Origin: Halothiobacillus diazotrophicus
GTDB taxonomy: Bacteria; Pseudomonadota; Gammaproteobacteria; Halothiobacillales; Halothiobacillaceae
Length of the DNA stretch: 64,000 nt
Assembly (NCBI RefSeq): GCF_001663815.1
Contig: NZ_CP016027.1
Location: 2,232,501 to 2,296,500 of the forward strand
Reading direction: 5' to 3'
Shown: piece after piece, positions 1 through 10,997 of the stretch
Numbering within the stretch: the first letter of the stretch is position 1
Layout: the number at the start of each line of letters is the position of its first letter
Made by a program: the position numbers and the translations under genes
The notes under the pieces: generated by a model
Told to the model about the DNA's origin: nothing
Database searches by the model: none
Seen by the model: only the letters and a program-made list of their open reading frames with translations

Positions 1-187
<187 letters not shown>

Positions 188-255
188 AGAGATGATCACC
201 CGACACGCAAGCATCCAACACAAATCATCTTGAAAGAAACGATTGGACGAGCTTA

Positions 256-332
<77 letters not shown>

Positions 333-440
333 CTTTTGCGCATCTCGGCGTTAAAACCTTGCTTGTGTGCAGAAGGCACACAGCGCAAGCTTTCGCCTTG
401 ACCTGCACAAAAGGTCAGCAAGCTGACTGAATTAAGACAA

Positions 441-516
441 GGGGCCATAGCTCAGCTGGGAGAGCGCCTGCTTTGCACGCAGGAGGTCAGGAGTTCGATC
501 CTCCTTGGCTCCACCA
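441..516 (+). tRNA. tRNA-Ala (TGC anticodon)
   Basis: A 76-base cloverleaf. GGGGCCA at 441-447 pairs with TGGCTCC at 506-512, with one G-U pair. The anticodon loop CTTTGCACG gives TGC, and CCA is encoded at 514-516. It is the second tRNA in the 16S-23S spacer. The 230 bases between it and the 23S gene carry no gene that I can support. Confidence 0.97.
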
Positions 517-747
517 AACCTTATAGGCTAGGCCGGAAAAGCAAGCCATAGATCAGAGCATCAGCCTTAGGGCTGTGTTTTGATCTCTGGCAAATGGTCA
601 GACAATCATCGATCTTTAACAACACGAAGTGAATGCAAAGTAAGTGCGTCATCCTGGCGACAGGGTGGCGCACTTGCGATGAGTACATTGCATCTTATGT
701 CAGCGAGCCATAGGCTCAGGCAGATTGGAAACAAGCTGTTTTGGGTT

Positions 748-3628
<2,881 letters not shown>

Positions 3629-3719
3629 TAACGCCAAAACAGCTTGCGACATGAGATCAATGTACTCAGAATGCATTCACTTCACAGCTTGGGGCCCAGA
3701 GCCCTAAGCTACCCTCTTC

Positions 3720-3837
3720 GCCTGGTATCCATAGAGCAGTGGAACCACCTGTTCCCATCCCGAACACAGAAGTGAAACGCTGCATCGCCGATGATAGTGT
3801 GGGGTTTCCCCATGTGAAAGTAGGTCAATGCCAGGCA
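3720..3837 (+). rRNA. rrf: 5S ribosomal RNA
   Basis: About 118 bases. The ends GCCTGGTAT and ATGCCAGGC pair to form helix I. The inner sequence has the conserved CCCATCCCGAAC and AGAAGTGAAACG blocks of 5S rRNA. It is the last structural RNA of the operon and is followed within 15 bases by a strong terminator. Confidence 0.95.
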
Positions 3838-3847
3838 CCCAATTCAA

Positions 3848-3884
3848 CAACCCCCCCCGAGGATCTCGGGGGGGGTTGTGCTTT
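3848..3884 (+). terminator. rRNA operon terminator
   Basis: A perfect 14-bp inverted repeat, CAACCCCCCCCGAG at 3848-3861 and CTCGGGGGGGGTTG at 3865-3878, closes on a 3-base GAT loop just after the 5S gene. The downstream tract (TGCTTTAT) has few U residues, so the very stable GC stem must do most of the work. The run of eight C and eight G is prone to sequencing error. Confidence 0.85.
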
Positions 3885-4015
3885 ATGGGTTGATCTTAAA
3901 CTGCTTTTCTCGTTATCCTGACCGAGATCTCATCCGCCTCTTCTGTTTCAGATGCGGTTGAGGCGAAAGAGATCTTGTGTGGATTGACAAGAGTTTTGCT
4001 GAAAGGAGTATTGGC

Positions 4016-4300
4016 ATGAATATGTGGATCAAGTCGCTTGTTCTTATCTTTGCGCTCGGCGCCGGCAGTATGGCTTATGCCATGGACAAGGTGAATCTGA
4101 ATACGGCGACAGTCACGCAACTGGAATCGGTCAAGGGGATCGGTCCGAAGCTGGCTGGTGCCATTGTTGCCTACCGTCAGGCGCATCATGGTTTCAAGTC
4201 GCTGGACGAGCTCAAGTCTGTCAAGGGTATCGGCGACAAGAAATACGTCAAAATAAAGAACGCCTTCTCGCTGGGGGCGATGAAGTCCACCAAGCCTTAA
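4016..4300 (+). CDS. ComEA-like secreted helix-hairpin-helix protein
   Basis: A 94-residue protein. Residues 1-22 form a signal peptide (Lys, hydrophobic core, cleavage near AYA-MD). The rest is a ComEA-type module: VNLNTA, then two helix-hairpin-helix motifs carrying VKGIGPKLA and VKGIGDKKY. Family members bind DNA non-specifically. ComEA itself receives double-stranded DNA in the periplasm during natural transformation, but many short proteobacterial homologues have no proven role. I chose the ATG at 4016 because GAAAGGAG precedes it at a good distance and it gives a clean signal peptide; an in-frame start at 3977 would add 13 residues and spoil it. dprA and comF, also linked to DNA uptake, lie elsewhere in the window. 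A terminator follows. Confidence 0.85.
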   Translation: MNMWIKSLVLIFALGAGSMAYAMDKVNLNTATVTQLESVKGIGPKLAGAIVAYRQAHHGFKSLDELKSVKGIGDKKYVKIKNAFSLGAMKSTKP

Positions 4301-4324
4301 TATTAAAATAAGTAGGTTTTCAGG

Positions 4325-4358
4325 ATCCCGCCCTGACGCGTTCGGGGCGGGATTTTCA
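4325..4358 (+). terminator. Terminator after the ComEA-like gene
   Basis: ATCCCGCCC at 4325-4333 pairs with GGGCGGGAT at 4345-4353, followed by TTTTCATTT. It is a typical factor-independent terminator 25 bases after the stop codon and separates this gene from thiS. Confidence 0.85.
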
Positions 4359-4382
4359 TTTAAATAAAAGACGAACGCAGTG

Positions 4383-4583
4383 ATGACGGTTTTTATCAAT
4401 GGTGAGGTGCGGGAGATTTCGGATGGCCTGAATGTGCAGGATCTGCTCAGGCTGCTCGAAATGCTCGATATGCGTTTGGCGGTCGAATTGAACGGTGAGA
4501 TATTGCCCCGTCGTCTTTTTGGCGAGACGAAACTCGCTGCCAATGACCGGGTCGAAATTGTGCATGCGATCGGAGGGGGATGA
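4383..4583 (+). CDS. thiS: Sulfur carrier protein ThiS
   Basis: A 66-residue protein with the ThiS/MoaD ubiquitin-like fold pattern (MTVFINGEVREI at the start) and the C-terminal Gly-Gly tail (IGGG). In this family the tail is adenylated and thiocarboxylated, then donates sulfur for the thiazole ring of thiamine. The ATG at 4383 is preferred over a GTG one codon upstream. The usual partner thiG is not next to it: the gene stands alone between a terminator and the ilvE leader. Other small sulfur carriers share this fold, but the internal sequence fits ThiS best. Confidence 0.85.
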   Translation: MTVFINGEVREISDGLNVQDLLRLLEMLDMRLAVELNGEILPRRLFGETKLAANDRVEIVHAIGGG

Positions 4584-4807
4584 TACGCAATCATTGCGCG
4601 GGTGTTTTGCAGGTGAGCCGCTCTGGCCTGGTGTATCATTCCTAAAATTTGCCATTCGAGTCGGGGGCTCCCGGATCTTCGAGCAAGGGCGCGCGAATGC
4701 GTTCCATGTGCGATTGAATTCGGTCGAGTGGCGGTTAATTAAATAAAATATTGTTGCCGGATCCATGTGGGTTCGGCCATTAATCTGGTGAGTTGTGAGG
4801 CTTTACG

Positions 4808-5743
4808 ATGTCGATGGAAGATCGGGACGGGTTTATCTGGTTAGATGGGGAGATGGTAGCGTGGCGCCAGGCTCAAACGCATGTGCTGACGCATAGCTTG
4901 CACTATGGCATGGGTTGCTTCGAGGGTGTTCGCGCGTACAAGACAGACCGGGGAACCGCCATTTTCCGTCTAGAGGATCATACCCGGCGTCTATTCAATT
5001 CGGCGCGTATTCTCGGCATGCCGATGCCCTATTCTGAGAGCGTCATCAATGATGCGCATCGTCAGGTCATTCGGGAGAATCAGCTCCATAGCGCCTACAT
5101 GCGTCCCCTGGTGTTCTACGGTTCCGAAGGGATGGGGCTGCGTGCGGACAATCTGAATGTCCATGTCGTGGTTGCCGCCTGGGAGTGGGGTGCGTACCTG
5201 GGCGCTGAAAACATGCAAAAGGGGATCCGAATCAAGACCTCCAGCTACTCGCGTCACCACGTTAATGTCACAATGTGCAAGGCGAAGGCTACGGGCGCGT
5301 ACATGAACTCGATGATGGCGCTGCGCGAAGCGACGATCGATGGATATGACGAGGCGATGTTGCTGGATACGCAGGGTTTCGTTGCCGAGGGGTCTGGCGA
5401 GAACATCTTCCTGGTCCGGGATGGCGTACTTTATACACCTGATCTCACGGCAGCATTGGACGGGATCACCCGTCGCACCATCATTACTTTGGCCAAGCGG
5501 TTCGGTTATGAGGTGATCGAGAAGCGAATCACGCGTGATGAAGTCTATATCGCCGACGAGGCATTCTTCACGGGTACCGCTGCAGAAGTCACCCCGATTC
5601 GGGAAGTCGACAATCGTCCGATCGGCAGCGGTTCCCGTGGCCCGATCACGGAGCGGTTGCAGTCTGCGTACTTCGATCTCGTTCACGGTCGCTTCGATGC
5701 GGAATTCAATTCCTGGCTCGATTTCACGGAGGTGCGGGTATGA
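4808..5743 (+). CDS. ilvE: Branched-chain amino acid aminotransferase
   Basis: A 311-residue fold-type IV PLP aminotransferase of normal length. It carries out the last step of Leu, Ile and Val synthesis by moving an amino group from glutamate to the 2-oxo acid. Visible marks are SLHYGMGCFEGVRAY near the N-terminus, the Schiff-base lysine at Lys160 within CKAKATGAYMNS, and the cofactor-binding EGSGENIF. The start at 4808 has a purine-rich GTGAGG upstream. The roughly 220 bases before it hold no gene, only an AT-rich leader that probably contains the promoter. The stop overlaps the next start (ATGA at 5740-5743), so the two genes are translationally coupled. Confidence 0.95.
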   Translation: MSMEDRDGFIWLDGEMVAWRQAQTHVLTHSLHYGMGCFEGVRAYKTDRGTAIFRLEDHTRRLFNSARILGMPMPYSESVINDAHRQVIRENQLHSAYMRPLVFYGSEGMGLRADNLNVHVVVAAWEWGAYLGAENMQKGIRIKTSSYSRHHVNVTMCKAKATGAYMNSMMALREATIDGYDEAMLLDTQGFVAEGSGENIFLVRDGVLYTPDLTAALDGITRRTIITLAKRFGYEVIEKRITRDEVYIADEAFFTGTAAEVTPIREVDNRPIGSGSRGPITERLQSAYFDLVHGRFDAEFNSWLDFTEVRV

Positions 5744-5952
5744 ACCCGGATACGGCGGCGCATCCTCAGGACTACAAGACGCCCAGTTCTGTGAATGAGG
5801 TCACGGTCACCAAGAAGGATCTACCGGTTTTCTGCCCCCAGGGTGACGAGATGCTTTGGAATGCGCACCCGCGCGTGTATATCCATCTCGAGTCCGTCGG
5901 TGATACGGCCCGCTGCATTTACTGCAGTACGGTTTATCGACTGATCGACTGA
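5740..5952 (+). CDS. CHCC zinc finger domain protein
   Basis: A 70-residue protein whose last 40 residues match the zf-CHCC family: one Cys (VFCPQG), a His in YIHLE, then a CIYC pair. These presumably hold one zinc ion. The same fold occurs in the small mitochondrial complex I subunit NDUFS6. In proteobacteria it is a short cytosolic protein, often next to ilvE, with no firmly established role. The start overlaps the ilvE stop by four bases, so it is made from the same transcript. Confidence 0.85.
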   Translation: MNPDTAAHPQDYKTPSSVNEVTVTKKDLPVFCPQGDEMLWNAHPRVYIHLESVGDTARCIYCSTVYRLID

Positions 5953-5957
5953 GCAGC

Positions 5958-6104
5958 GTGTGGTCCCTGATTCAGAATAATCCGGTCATGGCTGCGATCG
6001 TCGCAGCCGTCGTCCTGGTGACCCTATTTCTCCATGTGGGGGTATATATCGTGATCCGCAAACTGATGCGGCGCGATGTGTCAGCGGACGATGGCGTTGA
6101 CTAA
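5958..6104 (+). CDS. Small single-span membrane protein (48 aa)
   Basis: An unlisted 48-codon frame starting with GTG at 5958, five bases after the zinc finger gene and in the same direction. An inner ATG at 5988 would give a 38-residue form. The product begins WSLIQNNPVM, followed by a hydrophobic segment of about 20 residues (AAIVAAVVLVTLFLHVGVYIV), then a basic IRKLMRR and an acidic tail ending DDGVD. That order predicts one membrane span with the C-terminus in the cytoplasm. I recognise no family. It is probably the third gene of the ilvE operon; close spacing and the clear membrane pattern are the main support. Confidence 0.6.
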   Translation: MWSLIQNNPVMAAIVAAVVLVTLFLHVGVYIVIRKLMRRDVSADDGVD

Positions 6105-6135
6105 ACACCGCCTAAGCCGGCTGCCCATCCCTTCT

Positions 6136-7161
6136 TCAGGAAGTGGTCACGGATGAGCCGTCGGCCGCTACGATGTTGGCGAGGTGCTCATCGAAGCGGG
6201 TGCGTACGATCTGGGCTACCTGGGGCGTATCGTTGACGGGCTCATAGGTCCAGTCAGCCAGTTCACCCGTAAACGGGCGCGTCACTCCCTCCGCGCGCAG
6301 CATTTCGTGGAATTGATTCAGTCGTCCCGAATAACCATCGAAGTCCAGGGTGTAGACGGGTTTTCCCGTCGAGGCGGCTTCGGACACCATCGACACGGAA
6401 TCCCCCGTGACCACCAGATAGTCCGCACTCCCCAGAATGGCCATGTACGGATTGGGTCCCTGATTATCCCAGAACCAGTGGCCGGTTCCCGCCAGGACGG
6501 ACTCCATCGCCCTGATGTTGTCTGCCCCGGTTCTGCGTGACGCGGTGATCCAGAGCAGCGCCTCCTGCGTTGCCGCCGCATCTACCAACGAGGACATCAA
6601 TTGCCGGCTTTTTTCCGGCGTGAGTGTGGCCGTCGCATTGCTCCCGCCGATCAGGACGCCGATGATGGGACGTTGCCCCTTGATGCGTGCCAAATCCGGG
6701 TGACTGTTCAGCTGCGTTGCGAGCGCGTGATCCATTTTTTCCGGGGTGACATGGTGGAGCGCGCCGCGCGTGGGAACGACATTGGATCCGCTCAGCGCGT
6801 CATGTCGAGGCGGCACAATCAGGTCCACGAGATGGTTCGGCAGTTGCGGATTCTGGATGTGGACACTGAATACCCGGCCCCCGGAGGCGCGTTTGACGCC
6901 CAGCGCAGCAGCCGCGCCGAGACGTCCGCAGGAGATGACGAGGTCCGGCCACTCTGGGGCAAGGATGTCCGAGTCCTCGGTGAGCCGGGTATGTGCGGCG
7001 GGCACCCAGTGGCCGGGCAGCCAGCGCCAGGGCTTCACGAGGTTCACCTTCTTGAGTGCGTAGGGCCAGCCGATGTGTTCGGCGAGTCCGATGGCCTGGT
7101 TCTGGAGCCCGACGGCGCCTTGAGTCAGCAGCCAGACGTGACGTTGTGTCTCTGGTGTCAT
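6136..7161 (-). CDS. ELM1-family GT-B-like protein
   Basis: A 341-residue protein matching the mitochondrial fission ELM1 family (DUF1022). The N-terminus VWLLTQGAVGLQNQAIGLAE and the inner block ADYLVVTGDSVSMVSEAASTGKPVY are typical. Bacterial members have a GT-B-like fold and sit beside lipopolysaccharide genes, so a role in sugar transfer or nucleotide-sugar handling is likely, but no reaction is established. It lies 27 bases downstream of the oxygenase gene at 7189-7860 on the same strand, so the two probably form an operon reading away from the glycosyltransferase at 7955. Confidence 0.8.
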   Translation of the reverse strand: MTPETQRHVWLLTQGAVGLQNQAIGLAEHIGWPYALKKVNLVKPWRWLPGHWVPAAHTRLTEDSDILAPEWPDLVISCGRLGAAAALGVKRASGGRVFSVHIQNPQLPNHLVDLIVPPRHDALSGSNVVPTRGALHHVTPEKMDHALATQLNSHPDLARIKGQRPIIGVLIGGSNATATLTPEKSRQLMSSLVDAAATQEALLWITASRRTGADNIRAMESVLAGTGHWFWDNQGPNPYMAILGSADYLVVTGDSVSMVSEAASTGKPVYTLDFDGYSGRLNQFHEMLRAEGVTRPFTGELADWTYEPVNDTPQVAQIVRTRFDEHLANIVAADGSSVTTS

Positions 7162-7188
7162 GCGGGGTTGGGGGTGTTGTTCGTTGCC

Positions 7189-7860
7189 TTAGATGACCGG
7201 AATGGGATCGTTCGGGAAAGCCAGTTCGTGTCGATTCCGCCATTCCGGTGCCACGTAGTTGATGATCAGCGTGCGGCGGATGCCGTTGATCGGACGTGGT
7301 TCGAAACCGTGCCAGGTGTTATCGGCCGGGACGAAGATCATGGCGGTATTGAAGGTGGCCGGCACCTGCTCGGCATGCCGTTCCTTGCTGTAATAAATGT
7401 CGGTGCCCCATTGCGCGTGCTCGGGATCCTGGGCGACATAAGCCAGCATGGTGAATTTTTTCACGCCCAGATCCGTATGCGGCTCGAGCCAGAAGCCTCG
7501 GGTGTCCAGTGCATATTCGATGCGCAGGTTGGTGCCGGCCAATTTCAGTCCGCAACGTTGCTGGATGGTATCGATGAGTGTGGGGGACTGGAAGGCTTCC
7601 GCGATGCTGCGACAGGTTGGGAAACGGGCGATGGCATCCTGATCGAAGAAGCGCCGAGACGCGTTATGGGTCTCGCGTCGCCCGCCCGTGTCATCGATGA
7701 CCGGCGGTTCGAAGGGCAGATCGCTGATCGAACTGGCCACCGACTCCGGGAACAAGTGGCTCAATCGCCAGTGTCGATAGGGAACTTCCCGTTGCTCCGC
7801 GTTCTTGAAGGCGGCTTCGAGGCTGCCGAGGACGGCGTCGTGGGCGGTGGTGTCGGTCAT
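7189..7860 (-). CDS. 2OG-Fe(II) oxygenase-like protein in LPS locus
   Basis: A 223-residue protein. The iron-binding facial triad of 2-oxoglutarate oxygenases is visible: HTD in EPHTDLG, a distal His in NTWHGF, and the 2-oxoglutarate-binding Arg in IRRTLI. I chose the start at 7860 (MTDTTAHDA); an ATG at 7893 would add 11 residues, and a still longer frame would run into the divergent gene at 7955. The substrate is unknown. Because it is flanked by glycosyltransferases and an ELM1 protein, hydroxylation of a lipopolysaccharide sugar is a reasonable guess. The gene at 10336 has the same motif arrangement and may act on a related substrate. Confidence 0.75.
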   Translation of the reverse strand: MTDTTAHDAVLGSLEAAFKNAEQREVPYRHWRLSHLFPESVASSISDLPFEPPVIDDTGGRRETHNASRRFFDQDAIARFPTCRSIAEAFQSPTLIDTIQQRCGLKLAGTNLRIEYALDTRGFWLEPHTDLGVKKFTMLAYVAQDPEHAQWGTDIYYSKERHAEQVPATFNTAMIFVPADNTWHGFEPRPINGIRRTLIINYVAPEWRNRHELAFPNDPIPVI

Positions 7861-7913
7861 GGGCGAATCGGCCTTTGGTGTCTTCTGGCACATGGTGTTC
7901 CGGCGGGAGTGCG

Positions 7914-7919
7914 TATAAT
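7914..7919 (+). promoter_or_regulatory. Probable -10 element for the GT4 gene at 7955
   Basis: A perfect TATAAT lies 35 bases before the ATG at 7955, in the short space between two divergent genes. No convincing -35 hexamer sits at the right distance, so this is a -10-only call. Confidence 0.45.
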
Positions 7920-7954
7920 CGTGCGGCCCGCCAAATTTCCGTAGTGTACGCCCC

Positions 7955-9172
7955 ATGTCCGATTTGCCCAACTCCGATCAATGCGCCCCTGACGCGACGC
8001 CCGACAGGGCTCGGGCAATGTCGGAGCCGGTTGCTGTGCCTTCCAAGCGATTGACGGTGATGCAATTGGTGCCTGAGCTCGAAAGCGGTGGGGTCGAGCG
8101 CGGTACCGTGGAAATCGCCGCGGCACTGCTCGCTGCCGGGCATCGGCCGATCGTGGTCTCGGGCGGCGGCCGCATGGTCGCGGAACTCGAAGCATTGGGC
8201 GTTCGGCACATTACCCTGCCGATCGGAAAAAAATCTCTGTGGACCTTGCGTCATGTTCGAACCCTGCGGCGACTCTTCGTGGCTCAGGGCGTGGATATCG
8301 TGCACCTGCGTTCGCGGATGCCCGCGTGGGTGGGATGGCTTGCCTGGCGACGGATGGATCCAGCCACGCGTCCTCGCCTGATCACGACCGTGCATGGTCC
8401 CTATTCGGTCAATGCCTATAGCGCCGTCATGCTGCGGGGCGAGCGCGTGATCGCCGTCTCGGAGATGATCGTGGACTACATTCGACGCAATTATCCGTGG
8501 GTGGGGATGGCGAATGTCCGGCGGATCTACCGGGGTGTCGATCCGGTGGCGTTCCCGGCGGGCTATCGCCCCGATGCTGCCTGGCTTGCGGCCTGGGAGG
8601 CACAGTTCCCACAGACCCGTGATCGCTGGGTGTTGACTTTGCCGGGGCGGATCACGCGCTGGAAAGGGCAGCTCGATCTGCTGGATATCGTCACGCGGTT
8701 GAAGGCGGCTGGCGTGCCGGTCCATGGATTGATCGTGGGCGGGGCGCATCCCCGCAAGCGCCGGTTTCTGAGTGAGCTCGAGCAGGCGATCGCGCAGCGT
8801 GGACTGGCGGGTGATATCACCCTGGTCGGACAGCGGAGCGATTTGCGGGAGATCATGGCCATCAGCGATGTGGTTCTGTCGCTGTCCACGGATCCCGAAG
8901 CGTTCGGTCGCGTCAGCCTGGAAGCCTTGACGCTGGGACGACCGGTGTTGGGTTACGCCCATGGCGGTGTCGGGGAGCAGTTGTCCGCCATGTACCCCTC
9001 GGGCGCCATTCCGCTGGGCGATGTGTCGGCCGCCGTGAAAATCCTGCGCCAATGGCATGGTCAGGGTGCGCCTGCCGTGCCCGCCGAACGTCCGTTCACG
9101 CTCCAGGCCATGCAGGATCAGACGTTGGCAGTCTACGAGGCGCTGTGGCGATCGCCACGGATGGAGGGCTAG
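7955..9172 (+). CDS. Glycosyltransferase family 4
   Basis: A 405-residue GT-B enzyme. The N-terminal donor/acceptor half starts at about residue 33 with VMQLVPELESGGVERG, the Gly-rich opening typical of GT4. The C-terminal half has LPGRITRWKGQ and, near the end, STDPEAFGRVSLEALTLGRPV, the E-x7-E nucleotide-sugar motif region. It would transfer a sugar from a nucleotide donor to a growing lipopolysaccharide or glycan at the inner face of the membrane. The first 30 residues are polar and poorly conserved, so the true start could be the in-frame ATG at codon 22. It converges on another GT4 gene at 9194. Confidence 0.88.
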   Translation: MSDLPNSDQCAPDATPDRARAMSEPVAVPSKRLTVMQLVPELESGGVERGTVEIAAALLAAGHRPIVVSGGGRMVAELEALGVRHITLPIGKKSLWTLRHVRTLRRLFVAQGVDIVHLRSRMPAWVGWLAWRRMDPATRPRLITTVHGPYSVNAYSAVMLRGERVIAVSEMIVDYIRRNYPWVGMANVRRIYRGVDPVAFPAGYRPDAAWLAAWEAQFPQTRDRWVLTLPGRITRWKGQLDLLDIVTRLKAAGVPVHGLIVGGAHPRKRRFLSELEQAIAQRGLAGDITLVGQRSDLREIMAISDVVLSLSTDPEAFGRVSLEALTLGRPVLGYAHGGVGEQLSAMYPSGAIPLGDVSAAVKILRQWHGQGAPAVPAERPFTLQAMQDQTLAVYEALWRSPRMEG

Positions 9173-9193
9173 CGCGCCTCAGTCAGGCGTCGT

Positions 9194-10222
9194 CTATCGG
9201 CTTTCCGCTTTCAGGGCGGACAGCTGTCGATAGAAGTCGAGCGTGCGTTGGGCCATGTGGTCGAGGGTCAACTCGGCACGGGCACGGGCAAACCAGGGTT
9301 GATAGGCCTCGCGTAGTATGTCCCGATGATCGAGCGCTTGTGCCAGTGCGGTATGCAGCGGATCCGGGGCGCCGCAAGGGACGACCTTGTCCGCGGGCAG
9401 GTAGTCCGCCGCCCCGGGGATTGCCGTGGCCACGATCGGCACGCCCGTATGCAAGGCCTCGATCAGCACATACGGAAATCCTTCGCGCCGCGAGGCGATA
9501 ACCAGCAGATCGGCGGCCGCCATCAGTAGTGGCACGTCGGGCCGGTAGCCGGCGAATACCACGCGATCACCCAGCCCCAGCGCGGCATGCTGTGCCTTGA
9601 GCGCGGTTTCGTCTGGCCCCGAGCCGACGATCACGAGCCTGCCTGGCAGATCCCGCCAAGCTTCGAGGAGGATGTCGAACCCTTTTGCCGCAACGAGGCG
9701 TCCGACCGAAAGAGTCATCGGCTCGTCGGCCGGACACCATTGGGCGCGGCAAGCAGCGATCTCCGATAGGCTTGGTGGTATCGGCGGCGCGATACCGTTC
9801 GGGATGACGGCGATGTTCGGGTGGCGGAGGCGGTCTGCCGCGGCCTGAGAAACGGCGATGACGCCGTCGTACCCGTGAAACGGCGATATGTCGTTTTTCA
9901 GGTTGTGGATGGTGGCGACGTTGACCGGTGCCCGCGCACCGCACAGTCGAACCATGCGGGCGGCCTTGTTTGCCTGGGCGTGGAGGACGTCTGGTCGGAA
10001 CGCATCGAGTTGCCGCTTCAGTCGCCACAGCGCCCACGGATTGTAACGCCATGTACCTGCAGGCAGCGGGATGAACTGGATGGTCGAAGCCAGGCGGTCG
10101 GCAAAGCTGACGTCGGCGAACACGGCAACCGTATGCTGGGCACAGAGGGTGTTGGCCAGGTCGACGAGATGGCGTTCAAGGCCGCCGTAGCCTTTGCTGA
10201 CCATGATCAGGGCGATGCGCAT
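9194..10222 (-). CDS. Glycosyltransferase family 4
   Basis: A 342-residue GT4 enzyme that starts MRIALIMVSKGYGGLERHLVD, the family's Gly-rich N-terminal loop. Later come SVGRLVAAKGFD, GSGPDETALKAQ and ASRREGFPYVLIEALHTG, covering the usual donor-binding E-x7-E region. The start at 10222 is preferred over one 23 codons upstream because GAGAG precedes it and the extra residues are basic and unlike the family. The probable role is addition of a core-oligosaccharide sugar. It is divergent from the oxygenase at 10336. Confidence 0.88.
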   Translation of the reverse strand: MRIALIMVSKGYGGLERHLVDLANTLCAQHTVAVFADVSFADRLASTIQFIPLPAGTWRYNPWALWRLKRQLDAFRPDVLHAQANKAARMVRLCGARAPVNVATIHNLKNDISPFHGYDGVIAVSQAAADRLRHPNIAVIPNGIAPPIPPSLSEIAACRAQWCPADEPMTLSVGRLVAAKGFDILLEAWRDLPGRLVIVGSGPDETALKAQHAALGLGDRVVFAGYRPDVPLLMAAADLLVIASRREGFPYVLIEALHTGVPIVATAIPGAADYLPADKVVPCGAPDPLHTALAQALDHRDILREAYQPWFARARAELTLDHMAQRTLDFYRQLSALKAESR

Positions 10223-10335
10223 AAAACTCTCGGTGACGTTGCGATGGAACGGACGTCCGTCCGATCGACGGGTTCGTGTTCGGGGGCTCATGATACACTG
10301 GGCGGTAGTTTCCCATCCGTACCGAGGATCAGTTG

Positions 10336-10983
10336 ATGGCAGCAGAACGTTTGGTCAATCTCGATGCCCTGGCCAATGCGCCGCTCGTTCGTGAGCCCTT
10401 CCCCCACGTGGTGGTGCGGGATTTCCTGCCCGAATCGGTCATGGCGGACATCGACAAGGACTTCCCGGACGTGCCCAAACGCGGCAGTTTTCCCATGAGC
10501 GAGCTGCGCAGCGGGCCCAGTTTCGCCCAGTTGGTCGAATACCTGGAGAGCGAGGCGGTTGCTCAAGCCTTTTCCGAAAAACTGGGCCTGGACCTCACCG
10601 GCAAGCCCACCACGATGACGATCCGCGGTTACAGCGGCGAGCAGGACGGTCGGGTGCACACGGACTCGCGCAGCAAGATCGTCACCGTATTGCTGTATCT
10701 CAATTCCGGATGGAATAGCCCCGATGGTCGGTTGCGGCTGCTGCGTTCCGACAATCTCGATGACTGGTTCGACGAGGTGCCGCCGGATGCGGGCACGCTG
10801 CTGGCGTTCGTGAATACGGAAAATGCCTGGCATGGCCACAAGCCGTTCGTCGGCCAGCGACGGAGTATTCAGCTCAACTGGGTCGTCGATGAAGCAGCCG
10901 TGCGGCGCAGTCAGTGGCGACATGGGCTTTCGGCGCGTCTCAAACGCTGGTTCGGGCACAAGCCGCGCGCCGAAGCGTACTGA
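10336..10983 (+). CDS. 2OG-Fe(II) oxygenase
   Basis: A 215-residue protein with a clear iron/2-oxoglutarate site: HTD in VHTDSRSKIV, a distal His in NAWHGHKP, and Arg in QRRSIQLNWVV. The sequence also resembles prolyl-hydroxylase-type family members (LLYLNSGWN and GTLLAF blocks). The ATG at 10336 follows GAGGATC. It opens an operon-like run with the deacetylase, GT2 and ligase genes, so its substrate is probably a sugar or lipid of the same glycan. The exact reaction cannot be read from sequence. Confidence 0.8.
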   Translation: MAAERLVNLDALANAPLVREPFPHVVVRDFLPESVMADIDKDFPDVPKRGSFPMSELRSGPSFAQLVEYLESEAVAQAFSEKLGLDLTGKPTTMTIRGYSGEQDGRVHTDSRSKIVTVLLYLNSGWNSPDGRLRLLRSDNLDDWFDEVPPDAGTLLAFVNTENAWHGHKPFVGQRRSIQLNWVVDEAAVRRSQWRHGLSARLKRWFGHKPRAEAY

Positions 10984-10997
10984 GTTCCTGGTCGTTG

